64,000 nt of DNA, taken from assembly GCF_018446385.1 (NCBI RefSeq), contig NC_055986.1:25034302-25098301 (forward strand), written 5' to 3'. Origin of the DNA: Zingiber officinale. Taxonomy: Eukaryota; Streptophyta; Magnoliopsida; Zingiberales; Zingiberaceae. Each line of letters starts with the position of its first letter. Within the stretch, counting starts at the first letter, position 1. A program made the translations under genes and the position numbers. Below the pieces are notes generated by a model. That model ran no database searches, was not told the origin of the DNA, and was given only the letters and a program-made list of their open reading frames with translations. Below are positions 1 through 10,303 of this stretch, piece after piece.

Positions 1-129
1 AACGTGTTAAGTTCCGCAGACGATCCAAGTTTAATTTAAAAGAACATATGGTAGCTAGGAAAAGGTTCAGACCTTTGTACAAAATTTTTGTACAGTGGAA
101 CCATTAGATTTTCCGAGTAGCAACCAACA
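1..129 (+). mobile_element. End of a Ty1/copia LTR, cut by the window edge
   Basis: This stretch is the reverse complement of the starts of the two long LTRs at 36896 and 43814, including the segment around the mirrored ACAAAATTTTTGT motif. It ends at CAACCAACA (121-129), the expected LTR end in plus orientation. No primer-binding site follows, so it is a 3' LTR or a solo LTR whose rest lies outside the window. Confidence 0.85.
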
Positions 130-1180
130 AGGGCTTCAGGAAAAAGTCCTAGAGTCAGGGACTTTAGGTGAAAAGTCTTAATGTCGCGAACCAGGTGGAA
201 GACTGGGCGGGTCGTGGAGTGAACATCTAGTAGAAAGTCCTGGAGCCTCGGGCGCTAAGCAAAAGTCCAGTCGATCTGGAAGACCGGTCTGGCAACAAGT
301 ATACTCTCTTGAGTGATGTAGGTGAGGACTCATTCCCCAGTGAGGGAACAGTAGGATTTTCGGACGGGAATCCGAAGTCAGAATCGGACAGTCCGATGTT
401 TGTCAAATGCTTCATTTTACATGTCTATATTGTGCTAACTTTATTTTGCAGGGTATGCTGATTTGTTAGACTAACGTATTTTATAGGAAGCAAATTGGAC
501 ATCCTTACCTTAGATGAGCAGTACCCGAGGCGCCCTCTAGGGAGCTTGGAGGCGCCTCGGGTCGCATACAAAGACGACCTCGCAGCAAGGTACGAGGGCA
601 CCCTCATGGAGCTTGAGGGCGCCCTAGACTTGGTGCGAGGGTGCCCTCTATGGGGTTGGAGGTGCCCTCAGGTGAATAGGCAACGACTTGGTCGGAGCTC
701 ATCCACGCTGCGGATTCGGCGCGGATGAGGGCACCCTCCATGATGTTGGAGGCACCCTCCATGGCCCTTATAAGGCAGTCTCGAGCAGCAGCTTAGGACA
801 ATAGCGAAAATACGATCCATCTTCCGTGCACTGCTCAACGAACCATCCGATAAACTGTAGCAAGACACCGACGACCTGAAGCTTCGAATTTCCTATTCTT
901 AAGTTGTTGGTATATTTTCTTACTGTACTTAATTGTTGTACTCTAAACTATAACTTTTGCGAACTTATAGTGATTTCCCAAAGTAAACGCTCAACGAGCG
1001 TGGGCCTTGGAGTAAGAGTCACCCTAGGCTCCAAACCAAGTAACAAACTTGGTGTTTGCGTGTTTGCAATTATCTTATATATTTCCACTGCATTCTACTC
1101 TTAATCTTCTAAAACGAAAGTGAAAGTCACGAGCGCTATTCACCCCCCCCCCCTCTAGTGTTTTATAGTAGTTGTTTGGT
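130..1180 (+). mobile_element. Sirevirus-like copia LTR remnant with clustered GC-rich palindromes
   Basis: The stretch has no credible gene. It contains repeated 'aaagtcc' phrases, then at about 515-765 a series of near-palindromes built on GAGGCGCCTC and GAGGGCGCCCTC, then a C-run followed by CTCTAG at about 1141-1158. Palindrome clusters and a CACCCCCC-CTCTAG stretch are common in plant Sirevirus-type copia LTRs. The exact ends are not resolved, and the short ORFs here are not conserved-looking. Confidence 0.5.
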
Positions 1181-1920
1181 CGAGACTACCTTATAAAGGG
1201 CATAGAAGGCGCCTTCCATAGCTATTGAAGGTGCCTTCAATATGGTAAATTTGATCCTGATTTCGCTGTGCCTTATCTATGACGGGGTCTAAAATTTATC
1301 CCTTGGAAGGTGCCTTCAAGCCATTGAAGGCGCCTTCTATGAACAGTGTGAAGACACCTTCTAATACCTGAAGGTGCCTTCATGTATTGTTCATCCGAAG
1401 GCTTTTTGCTCCTTTTGCCCTGCAAGTTATGTTAATCCAAATCTAAAACATCTAACATACAAAATAAAGTTAGTACAATGATAATAAGAAGTAGTAATGA
1501 GCTCCTGTCCTCCCAGGACCAGGAACTAGTCAAAGTCTCATATTAGGGATCCAAAATGGACCTAACCTGGACTGACAACTACTGTCCCTCAATCGGTATG
1601 CATATTTACTTAGTCGCTCTCCTTCAGTGACTTACCTTTACTTACCAATTTACTATTGGTTGACTAGCCTCTTGACCCACCAGGTCTTCATGCCAGCTAT
1701 CCGGTCTACAAACCCAACTAGACTTCTGCTGGTTGTCTGGTCCCACCGACCCAATCAGTCTTTCTACCAGATATCTGGTCAGCTCGTTGACCTATCTAGA
1801 CTTCGCACCAACTATCTGGTCCTGCGTACCTAGCTGGATTTCTGCCTGGTGTCTGGTCCTTTAGACCATCAATTCCTGTACACTTGGTGAAATAATCATA
1901 TCACAAAAATACCTAACTTA
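1181..1920. mobile_element. Retroelement debris with GAAGGCGCCTTC palindromes
   Basis: At about 1205-1385 there are five or six variants of GAAGGCGCCTTC or GAAGGTGCCTTC. From about 1660 to 1860 a loose repeat of 'ctggtc' and 'tctgg' phrases follows. This looks like a second, probably opposite-facing, LTR of the same general type as the one before it. I see no gene and cannot place its ends. Confidence 0.4.
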
Positions 1921-1929
1921 ACTCACTTG

Positions 1930-3357
1930 TCATTCATCAAAGCCTCAGTTAGACCGTTAGTGCAAACTACACCAATAGTACTTACTGTAGCTCGAGTGCA
2001 AGTTTTCTTTGACTTGAGATATTCAAATCACCTTGTTCATTGAGGCTTATGCTTTGACATCTTAATCAAAGCATCTCCTTGGAGATGTGAACTCGAGATG
2101 ATTGGGTATAAATCAAAGTACTTGAAAGTGTTTAGATAGCCCATAGAGGATTCATCGCTCCTTGAGAGAAGACGTATATCTTATGATCACTTGTCAGGAT
2201 TATTACTCAAAATCTTTACAAAACATCATATGTTAAGAGTATGAGACACTTAGATACATGTAGGAGTAATTTGAATCCACAAGACGAGTAAATATTACTT
2301 GAACTAGGTGTGATGTAGTTAGTCTAGTGGGGATAGACACATGACCATGTCCTAAACCAAGTAGGTATAATATGAGTGAAAGGAACAAAACATGACTCAC
2401 TGTAATTGTTGAAGAGTTCAGAACTAGTTATGGAAGCAACTATGATTTTTTTTTTTATTATTAGGGATCATGATTTACTACTAGGTGTCACTCACGATCG
2501 ATCTATAATAGTTAATTATGGACAACCAAGATAAACCATGAACCTATTGGGTCACATGCACTATGAGTATCTAAAAGACATAAAACAAGTTTAAGAATTC
2601 AATTTCAAATCATAAGATGTTTGGTTAGACCAGATGAAGGGCAAATATGGAAGATATTTTGTTGAAACGGAAGCATGGATGAGCCACATCTCTTATGGAA
2701 GAATTAGACCCTATTTATTTTAGTAGTGAACCAAATTGGTTTTGTTTAAAACAAGTTAGGTTGTTTGTGAACCAAATCAAGAGGTTATTGACCCAAATTT
2801 TGGTTAACAAATTTGGACCGGGTTTGAACTTTTTAATCCAACTCATCAAGAGAACCTATATATTGATATAGAAGGGAGAAAATTAATGACCAATTCATTA
2901 TTCATGAGTTTAGGTTTTTGGAAACCTAGCCTCCCTCTCTCTCTCTCCTCTCTTTACCGCCGCCACGAAAAGCCAAGGAAGAAGTTTTTCTTCCTCAACT
3001 TTCTCTTCTTTTGCCTTCTCTTGGATCACATCACCTCCACGCTTGGCTAGTACCAATCGAAGATGAACCTTGTTGCCCATTGGAGTTGTCTTGAAGAACT
3101 CGACGTGGACACAAATAGAGGTGAGGTTTATGGACGTCACTAAAGTTGATGTCCTTCCTTTACACATCATCCGTAAGGTACTCCTAGAATAATTATTATT
3201 CTTAAGTTTTAATTTTACAATTATGTCTGCATGATTGTATCTTTCATGTGTGTGGTGTGTGTGTTATAATAAAATAATTTTATTATCATATTTTTTGCTT
3301 CCACTACATGTTTTGCAAAATGTGTTAAGCGCATACCCTATCGGGTATACCCCAACA
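1930..3357 (+). mobile_element. Probable copia-type LTR fragment; left end unresolved
   Basis: The block is non-coding and ends in CCCCAACA at 3350-3357, directly against CACTA-element sequence. It contains an apparent transcribed leader with a CT-rich run (about 2928-2955). Its composition and ending fit a long copia LTR; orientation is inferred from the terminal CAACA. It probably truncated the left part of the neighbouring CACTA element. The short minus-strand ORF at 2910-3170 looks like chance coding. Confidence 0.45.
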
Positions 3358-3599
3358 CTCGTATACTAGGGAAGAAGAAGAAAAAAATTACTTGGAAAGT
3401 GATGTATTATTTTTTGTTAATTGCTAAACTTTAATGCTTGTATGCATCTGCTGCTACAACTTGTCGCATGATGTGACATCATGAGCATGATTATGAATAA
3501 AGTTTAATGTGTCATCCTTGTGATTTTCCTACATGGAAGCATCTTGATGTTGTATTTTCCTCTTTTGTAATGGAACTATGTAATGTGACATTGAGACTT

Positions 3600-6149
3600 T
3601 CTACAAATGAATTTCAACCATTTGGTCAGTCGGGGCAATAATATTCATCTTGATCAGTTATATTACTATACAATTTAATGTCGTGGATTTGTATGAAAGA
3701 TGAATTTATGTTCCTTACTGTGTTTATTCTTGGTTCAACCAATCCCAAAGAAGAGATAGATATTTTTTTGCAACCTCTAATTGTCAAGTTGAATGAATTA
3801 TGAAATGTAGGGTCAATGACTTATGATGTTGCAAGTAAAACTAATTTTAGATTTCATGTTGCATTATTATAGATGATCAATGATTTCCCAACATACTCAA
3901 TGTTGTTAGGATGACGACTGGTAAATTAGCATACCCATACTGTATGATAGAGTCTGATGTATTTTCATTACCTTACAGTGTGAAGGTATCTTGGTTTAAT
4001 AATCACCTTAAATTTTTACCAGTTGATCACTCTTTCAAGCGAAATAAAAAAAAATCTAAAGAATGTTGTATTCAGAAAACCTTCTCCAACAGTCCATGTT
4101 TCAGGTGAATAAATCATTGAGCAAATAGACAGTTATAGATTTTTACCAGTATCTCAATCTGGTTCTGATGAGATAAAAAAAATATAGTGTTAGGATGTGC
4201 AAGTGTGATTGGTACAAAAAGAGTATTTTTTAGCAGTTGTCATATTAGAAGTATCTATTTATTCGACATAATTTAGATGTCATGCATATTGAGAAATTTT
4301 TTTTGATAATATCTTTAACACTGTGATGAACGTTCCTGAAGAACTAAAGATACTGTAAAATTACATGAGGAATTAAAAGAACTAATCAACAAACTAGAGT
4401 TACATTAGAATAAAATAACCAATAGATTTTCAAAGGCTTGTTATACATTGGATAAAGATGGTAAGCAAGTTTTATGTAATTGGTTGAAAGAAATAAAATT
4501 TTCAAATAGGTATGTCTCAAATATGGCTCGATGCATGGATATGAACATGTAAAGATGTTTGAAATGAAAAGTCATAACTATCATGTATTAATGCAAAGAC
4601 TTATTCTAGTAGCTTTCTATGACTTACTTCCTTAAAATGTTTGGCAAACACTTACAGAATTTAGTCTATTTTTTAGAGATTTGACAGTGAGGTGTATTAT
4701 GATGGATGATATGCTTCAGCTATAAATATACATTCCTCTCATATTATGTAAGCTAGAGTGTATATTTCCACCCAATTTCTTTGATTCAATGGAACATCTA
4801 CTAGTACATTTACCATACAAGACATAAATAACTGGTCTTATGTAGCATAGATAGATGTATCTATTCAAACGATTTGTGAGAAAAATTAAAGAATAATGTT
4901 TGTAATAAGCAAGAGTTGAGGGGTCAATATGTAATGTTTATCTCATTAAAAATATCTTCTTTTTACTCCTATTATTTTGCTAATAGTGTGAAACCAAGGC
5001 ATCGCAAGTGTCCTAGAAATTCTGATGATGCTCCTCAGCCGATAGACCTATCAATGCTTTCTATTTTTAAGTTTCCCGGTAAGCTAATGGGTGCATCACT
5101 TTTTAGATGGTTAACCCAAGAAGAATACCATGCTACAAGAACATACATACTCTTAAACTATAAATAGATCAAACCATATATAAAGTAAGTTAACTTCTCT
5201 AATCAAACATTTATCCTCTATTTAATTTGTTTGCTTGATATCCCAATTGTTTTGAAATTACATTCTTTCTCAGCTTATACGAATGATAATTATATCTACA
5301 AAATCCATCAATTGTGTAAGTGAGGTAGCTACAAAGTTAGAGGCCGAATTTACATTATGATTTCAAACATATGTAAGTTAGAGAATATGTGAAATTTTTT
5401 AGTTCATGTCTATTAAGAAGTGTCCTAATTTATATCATAGCTATTTTTATAGGTGAAATATCGTAGAATATCAAATATGCAAGATGATAAAATAATGAAT
5501 ATTACATCATGACCCCTCCATAAAATAAAGGTGTACTCTAGTTACTATGTTAATGACCTCAAATTCCACATGGCATAATGAGATTTACGGAGATTAATCT
5601 ATAATTCTAATGTATGCGTTAAAGGATCTATGAACAATAGTAACATTGAGTTTGATTACTATGGTTGACTTGATGAAATCTTAGAGGTTGAATATCATAT
5701 ATTGCCTATAAAAAGGTGTGCGTTATTTGAATGTTCATAGAACAGGTACCAGAATACATCCAAATTATAATTTAGTTAAGGTTAATGTAAGCAAAAGGTT
5801 CAATAAGTTTGAACATTTCATTTTAGGGGTACAAGCAGGTCAAGTTTTCTATTTTGAATGCCCTATGAAGAGAAGAAGATCTAGTGAATGGCTGTCTGTT
5901 TGTCGAATAAAGCCTAGCTCGACTATAGAAATATTTAACACCATAACTACTCAGAACCATGATATATTTCAAAATGCCGAAGTGGAGAGACATTCAATTG
6001 ATTCACAACTCAAATCCACATCTCAATTACTTATAGATGTTAATGTTACTTACAAGAATATAGATGATGGAGAGATGTCCAACAATGAGGATCTTGTTGA
6101 ACTAACAGAGTCTAGCGATGAGGACTTAGTAACTGTTGAGGGAGATTAG
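3600..6149 (+). pseudogene. TNP2-like CACTA transposase relic (Transposase_21 family)
   Basis: Pieces resembling plant CACTA transposase appear in the expected order on the plus strand, in shifting frames. They are INDFPTYSMLL (about 3870-3905), GKLAYPYCMIESDVF with VSWFNNHLKFLPVDHSFKR (3917-4050), MHIEKNFFDNIFNTVMN (about 4279-4330), DGKQVLCNWLKEIKFSNRY (about 4457-4515), FPPNFFDSMEHLLVHLPYK (about 4770-4825), a QPIDLSMLSIFKFPGK segment (about 5037-5090) and a C-terminal stretch with VQAGQVFYFECP (5718-6149). Together they span most of a normal TNP2 protein. Introns may explain some breaks, but several in-frame stops cannot be introns. The family assignment is from remembered motif similarity. 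Confidence 0.8.
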
Positions 6150-6549
6150 TCATATATTAATGATAATTAAATATTAGCATTATTATTAATCAAGTAAGTT
6201 ATGCTTCCATATTGTTTTGTATTTATATTATCATGTCAGTGAACTTTATTATAATGTGTTGTAATGTAATTTGTTGGCATTATTATGGTAGAGCAACAAG
6301 CAGTAACACTCCGTGGCTACAAGGTGCTACGAGTTGTTAGAGACTTGTAAATATTTTTTGTTATTAGTAATTTAAGTTTATATATCACTTTCTTTATAAT
6401 ATTTCTCATACCTTAATATTTTTTTTACATGTTTACCCCTTATGGATATTGAGTTGCTACATTTATCATTGATAAATTCAAAGAATAAGTCTGCGCTTCT
6501 TGTACTACATGGAGGCATGTAGATCATGAGATAAAGTCATTTTATTATA

Positions 6550-7650
6550 ATGAATTTATCGTAAGTATATTTGATATTTAGTTAATATATTTATCCTTTA
6601 ATATAATAAATTTTTAACTTATAATTGTAGAAAAGATATACACAGGAGGAAAGGCACGAGAAACTATTTAAAGATACATGAAATAGTTGTTATGCCAAAC
6701 TTTATAGAGACCATCTTTATTATATCAGAAAGAAGGGCACCAGGTCAGCTTATGTGTCAGTCGAGATATGGAGTGCATGGACGACTACTTGGGCTACACA
6801 AAGATGGCAACAAAATGCTAAAAAAAGGCTTGAGCAATAGAAATACAAAGTCAGGTGGCTCGAGCACCGGAACTGCTCAACATAGGGGTGTTCATTATTT
6901 GGGTCAATCCATTAACCCGCCCGATCTAAATAACATTTGAGTTATTTGGTTCGGTTCAATAAAATTTGGGTCAGTTGAATGAACTAACTCGAAATATTAA
7001 TTGGGTTAATGGTTTGGTTTTGGATATAACTTCCAATCTAAATAGTCCACAAACCCGAATAAGGAATTAATTTATATTTTATAATTTTTTAGTATATTAT
7101 TGGAATCTTTGGAATGTGCATGTATTTTTTTCTTATATTGAATGAAACTATTTTATGAACTTTAGAGTTTATTTATTTGTAAATGTAAATTATTTGGAGT
7201 TTATTTATTTGAAAAACATTGAAAATTTGAAATGAAAAAAAAAATTGGGTTAATTGATACCCGAATCGAATAACCCAAATTAGTTTCGGGTAATTCGTTT
7301 TGGTTTATAATTAATTCGGTTTGATTCTTAGTTGAATTTAGAAAACTATAAAATCTGAATAACCTGAATCGAATAATCCAAATAACCCAAACTGATCCAA
7401 ATGAACACCCCTAGCTCAGCATACGTCAGGATCCAAATCTATTATTGAGCATGTCATGGATCTGGTGAATTTAATTTAAAGTTAAATAAGTAAATTTTGT
7501 ATTTGTTGTTAAATTTGTATATTTTGTCCCAAATTATTTATATATGCAGGAACCTGAACTAGCTCACCAACATATTTGTATGGAGGTTTTTCTTAAGACC
7601 AAAAAGAAGAAAGATGACACATTTGTTGATTCTAGATTGAAAGTCATACA
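6550..7650 (+). pseudogene. Second CACTA gene relic (Transposase_24/TNPA-like) split by a MITE
   Basis: Downstream of the TNP2 relic, a segment encodes WQQNAKKRLEQ and then SGGSSTGTAQH in shifting frames (about 6797-6880). After the MITE the coding-like text resumes with SIIEHVMDLVN in another frame (about 7440-7470). At 7547-7650 the segment EPELAHQHICMEVFLKTKKK plus DDTFVDSRLK matches the conserved 'lf.kTHtrkdGtFVD.R' region of plant Transposase_24 proteins. The gene is broken by stops and by the MITE. The N-terminal part is missing or unrecognisable. Confidence 0.6.
6883..7413. mobile_element. hAT-type MITE with 8-bp target duplication
   Basis: The 531-bp element starts TAGGGGTGTTCATT and ends AATGAACACCCCTA, a terminal inverted repeat. 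It is flanked by gctcaaca (6875-6882) and gctcagca (7414-7421), an 8-bp duplication with one mismatch, as expected for hAT elements. The interior is AT-rich with repeated 'gggttaa/ttcggtt' phrases and no ORF. It interrupts the coding-like text of the second CACTA gene. Confidence 0.85.
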
Positions 7651-8944
7651 TGTAAGATTATTTACTTTATTGCATTTAATTATTTCTATCTTGATTAACT
7701 TTAGTACTTGTGATCAAATTGAATAATATTTCTATTATTCAAACAGAGTGACTCAAACATCTCAGGCACCAGCAGAGAGGGGGGGGGGGGTCACAACCTC
7801 TATCTACCGAGGCACTAAATGAGATTTATTATGATGTTGTCGGTGGATAGACAAAAAAACTCCACCCTTTACAACCTTGGCTCCCAAGCTAAAGTCACAT
7901 TTGATCGTTTGAGGACTCCTAGTAGTCGTGATGGTTCCTCGTCCTCTTCTTCTACTGAGATATAGTCTTTATGACGAAAAATTTAAGAACTGCACACTCA
8001 AATTGCCTCAATGGATCAAAGGATGGATTGGTAGATGACTACTGAGGAGTAGAGGAGAGCCAAGGACGATCAGAGGTGAGCCAAGGAGGATCGGAAGTGA
8101 GCCAAGGATCATGATGTTCTCATGGCTCATATGCGAGCGCTCATAGCTAATTTGCCCTCGCCACCAGTTTTATGTCATTTTGATTCACAAAAGACTCAGG
8201 ATCTATCATATCCTGTTGATTAGCTTTTTCTCAGGTTTGTTCAACTATAACTCAATTTTTTTATCATATATAAATCATGTAAAATATATTTATTCTGTTT
8301 TAATAATCTAATATGCTAATTTCCAAATATTGTATTATATGTATCAGGAGTCCACTGGCCTATTGATATTGATGATCATTATTTACTCATTTCTTCTATC
8401 CAAGTATCAAAATTGGTTATACATATATGCAACATTTTTATTTATATATAAATATGATATACATCTATCGTATTTGACTTTATCTAAGATTTCATATATA
8501 GATAAACTATTTGGATTATGGATATGGATGAATAATTTAGTTTTTTTTATATTGGTTTGTTTGTATGGATGCTTGTTTGTATGAATATTTAGATTTTATT
8601 TGTTTTAGATGATTAGGATTGCTTCTATTATGGATATTTAGATACTTTCTATTAGTTTGTTTGCATGGATGTTTGGTAGTATGAATGTTAGTTTATTTGT
8701 GTTAGTGATATTATGAATTGTATGAAATGTATTTGTTAAAATGTATGAAAATGTGTTTGTATATGTGGATTGTGAAATGTGATTGTATAAATGTATGGAT
8801 AAATGTGAAATGTGATTGTGTGGATTGTGGAACACTTTAAATCGTTTGTATGTATGAAATGTCATTGTTTGTGATTGTTTCTTTTATATATGAAAATTGT
8901 AAATAGGTTAGAGCCTAAATATAAATGTGCCTTGATTTTTTTTT
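7651..8944. other. CACTA internal non-coding sequence
   Basis: This part lies between the Transposase_24-like relic and the subterminal repeats. It has a G-run at about 7781-7790, short ORFs without recognisable similarity, and an AT-rich stretch (about 8690-8860) where loose variants of 'gtatgaaatgtgattgt' recur. No gene is called. Confidence 0.45.
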
Positions 8945-9374
8945 TCATTACCAATGGAATAGGATATTCCATTGGTAAATATTGAAACGACTTACTGATG
9001 GAAGCACTATTTCCATCGGTAAATCCTATTATAGAGTACCGCTGGAGATGAATATTCCGTAAGTAAAAATCGAAGCGACTTATCGACGAAATCGGTGATT
9101 CTGTCGGTAAATCCTATTATGAAATACTGACGAAATTAATGATTCTGTCGATGGTATTTGCTACGGAAGTTCATTTCCCGTCGGAAAATAATAACTACGG
9201 AAATTTATTCGTCGATGATTATCGACTCGACGAAATCTACAATTTTGTCGGTAAACTTTTTTCTAACTAATTAGCTCTTGACAAAAATTATTTCCCGTCG
9301 TAATTCTATCACTAAACGCCTACACTAATGGAATTACAATGGAATTATTCATCATTAATCTTATTTTGTTAGTG
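8945..9374. repeat. CACTA right subterminal repeats and terminus
   Basis: The segment holds many variants of 'tttcc(a/g)tcggtaaat' and its complement, for example around 8969, 9015, 9060, 9100, 9180 and 9250, then the terminal ATTTTGTTAGTG. Such short repeats in both orientations next to the terminus are the transposase-binding region in known CACTA elements. The flank right after the terminus starts cag, which would be the 3-bp target duplication if the left end were present. Confidence 0.75.
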
Positions 9375-9613
9375 CAGGTTAGGTAACGTCGAACCTGGGG
9401 CGACCGACCTGACCTCACAAAAGTTTCTTATTTGGCTAATGGACTTAGAGAGCTCAGAATGACGCAAAATCATATCCTATATTTTATCTAGTTCTTCTAA
9501 TTATATAAATACTCTCAAATATTAATTTGACCTACTATATTGATTTTTTAAATATAAATCAGTTATTTTTTTAAGCGGTAAAATTAATGGATTTGATTGC
9601 TATCATTATAGAG

Positions 9614-9815
9614 TTCGGATCCTCTGTCCCCAAATTTCTCTGTCCCCGTGTCCCCTTACTGATCGGACGAACCAGATTACATCTCAAGGATGCCTTGCAC
9701 ATCACGAGGATACTACACACATCTTAAGGATATCATGATGCCTTGAGATGTAATCTAGTTCATTGGATCGACAGGAGATACTGGGACTAAGAGATTTAGG
9801 AGCAGAGGATCTGAA
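9614..9815. mobile_element. Foldback MITE upstream of the PS1-type gene
   Basis: The roughly 200-bp segment can fold on itself almost end to end. The left arm, from ttcggatcctctg through accagattacatctcaagg, pairs with the right arm, from ccttgagatgtaatctag through cagaggatctgaa. No clean target duplication was identified, so the superfamily is undetermined. It ends about 490 bp before the PS1 start codon. Confidence 0.7.
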
Positions 9816-9904
9816 GTGATAATTATAACAATCACTTGGGAATAATAACAAGATAATCTGAACTGATAATTATAACAATCACTTGGGAATAATAACAAGA
9901 TAAA
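9811..9904. repeat. 47-bp tandem duplication
   Basis: Two nearly identical 47-bp units run 9811-9857 and 9858-9904, each starting ctgaa(g/c)tgataatt. The first unit overlaps the end of the foldback MITE, so the duplication came after that insertion. Confidence 0.8.
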
Positions 9905-10018
9905 AATAAAATTGGATATGTAATTTAATAATTTTAAAATTAGGATGTGTGCTTTAAATATTTTAAAAGTTTTCCTATCTGCTTAATTTTTTTTTATTTG
10001 ATGAAATAGTGTAGACAT

Positions 10019-10250
10019 CCGTTACGAATGCACATGAGATCTTAATTGCTATTTTATTGGACAAACGCGAGTTCCCGCATTGATCATAAGGTGGGGGCCC
10101 TTCCGACTCCATTCATCCGTTATGAATTGGGACGCGTAACGGATGCCGATTAGGATTGAAAACAAAGTCAAATAATACGCTCAGGACTTGTCTCAACTAG
10201 CCGTTGCAGAGGTGGAGGCCAACGGTCGAATCCTTTTTGTTTATAATAGG
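10019..10250 (+). promoter_or_regulatory. Putative PS1 promoter: five AACGG cores and a TATA-like box
   Basis: Five AACGG/CCGTT pentamers lie at 10019-10023, 10117-10121, 10138-10142, 10201-10205 and 10221-10225. The one at 10198-10208 (minus) reads TGCAACGGCTA and the one at 10218-10228 (plus) reads GCCAACGGTCG. These match the plant mitosis-specific activator (MSA) consensus YCYAACGGYYA at 10 and 9 of 11 positions. A TATA-like TTATAATA is at 10241-10248, about 55 bp before the start codon. MSA sites bind three-repeat Myb factors that drive G2/M expression. Function here is inference. Confidence 0.5.
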
Positions 10251-10303
10251 AAAAAAAGGTCTCTCTTTTTTTTTCTCCTGGGAATACAATTGTTAGAGCC
10301 CGA

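Larger units (their letters stand above)
3358..9374 (+). mobile_element. Decayed CACTA (En/Spm) DNA transposon, left end missing
   Basis: The right terminus reads ATTTTGTTAGTG at 9363-9374, the inverted form of a CACTA end. It is preceded by subterminal repeats. Inside are relics of a TNP2-type transposase (about 3600-6150) and of a second Transposase_24-like gene (about 6550-7650), both on the plus strand. No CACTAACAAAAT left terminus was found; a retroelement LTR abuts the left side at 3357. Reading frames carry several stops and frame changes, so the element is not autonomous. A hAT MITE sits at 6883-7413. Confidence 0.8.
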
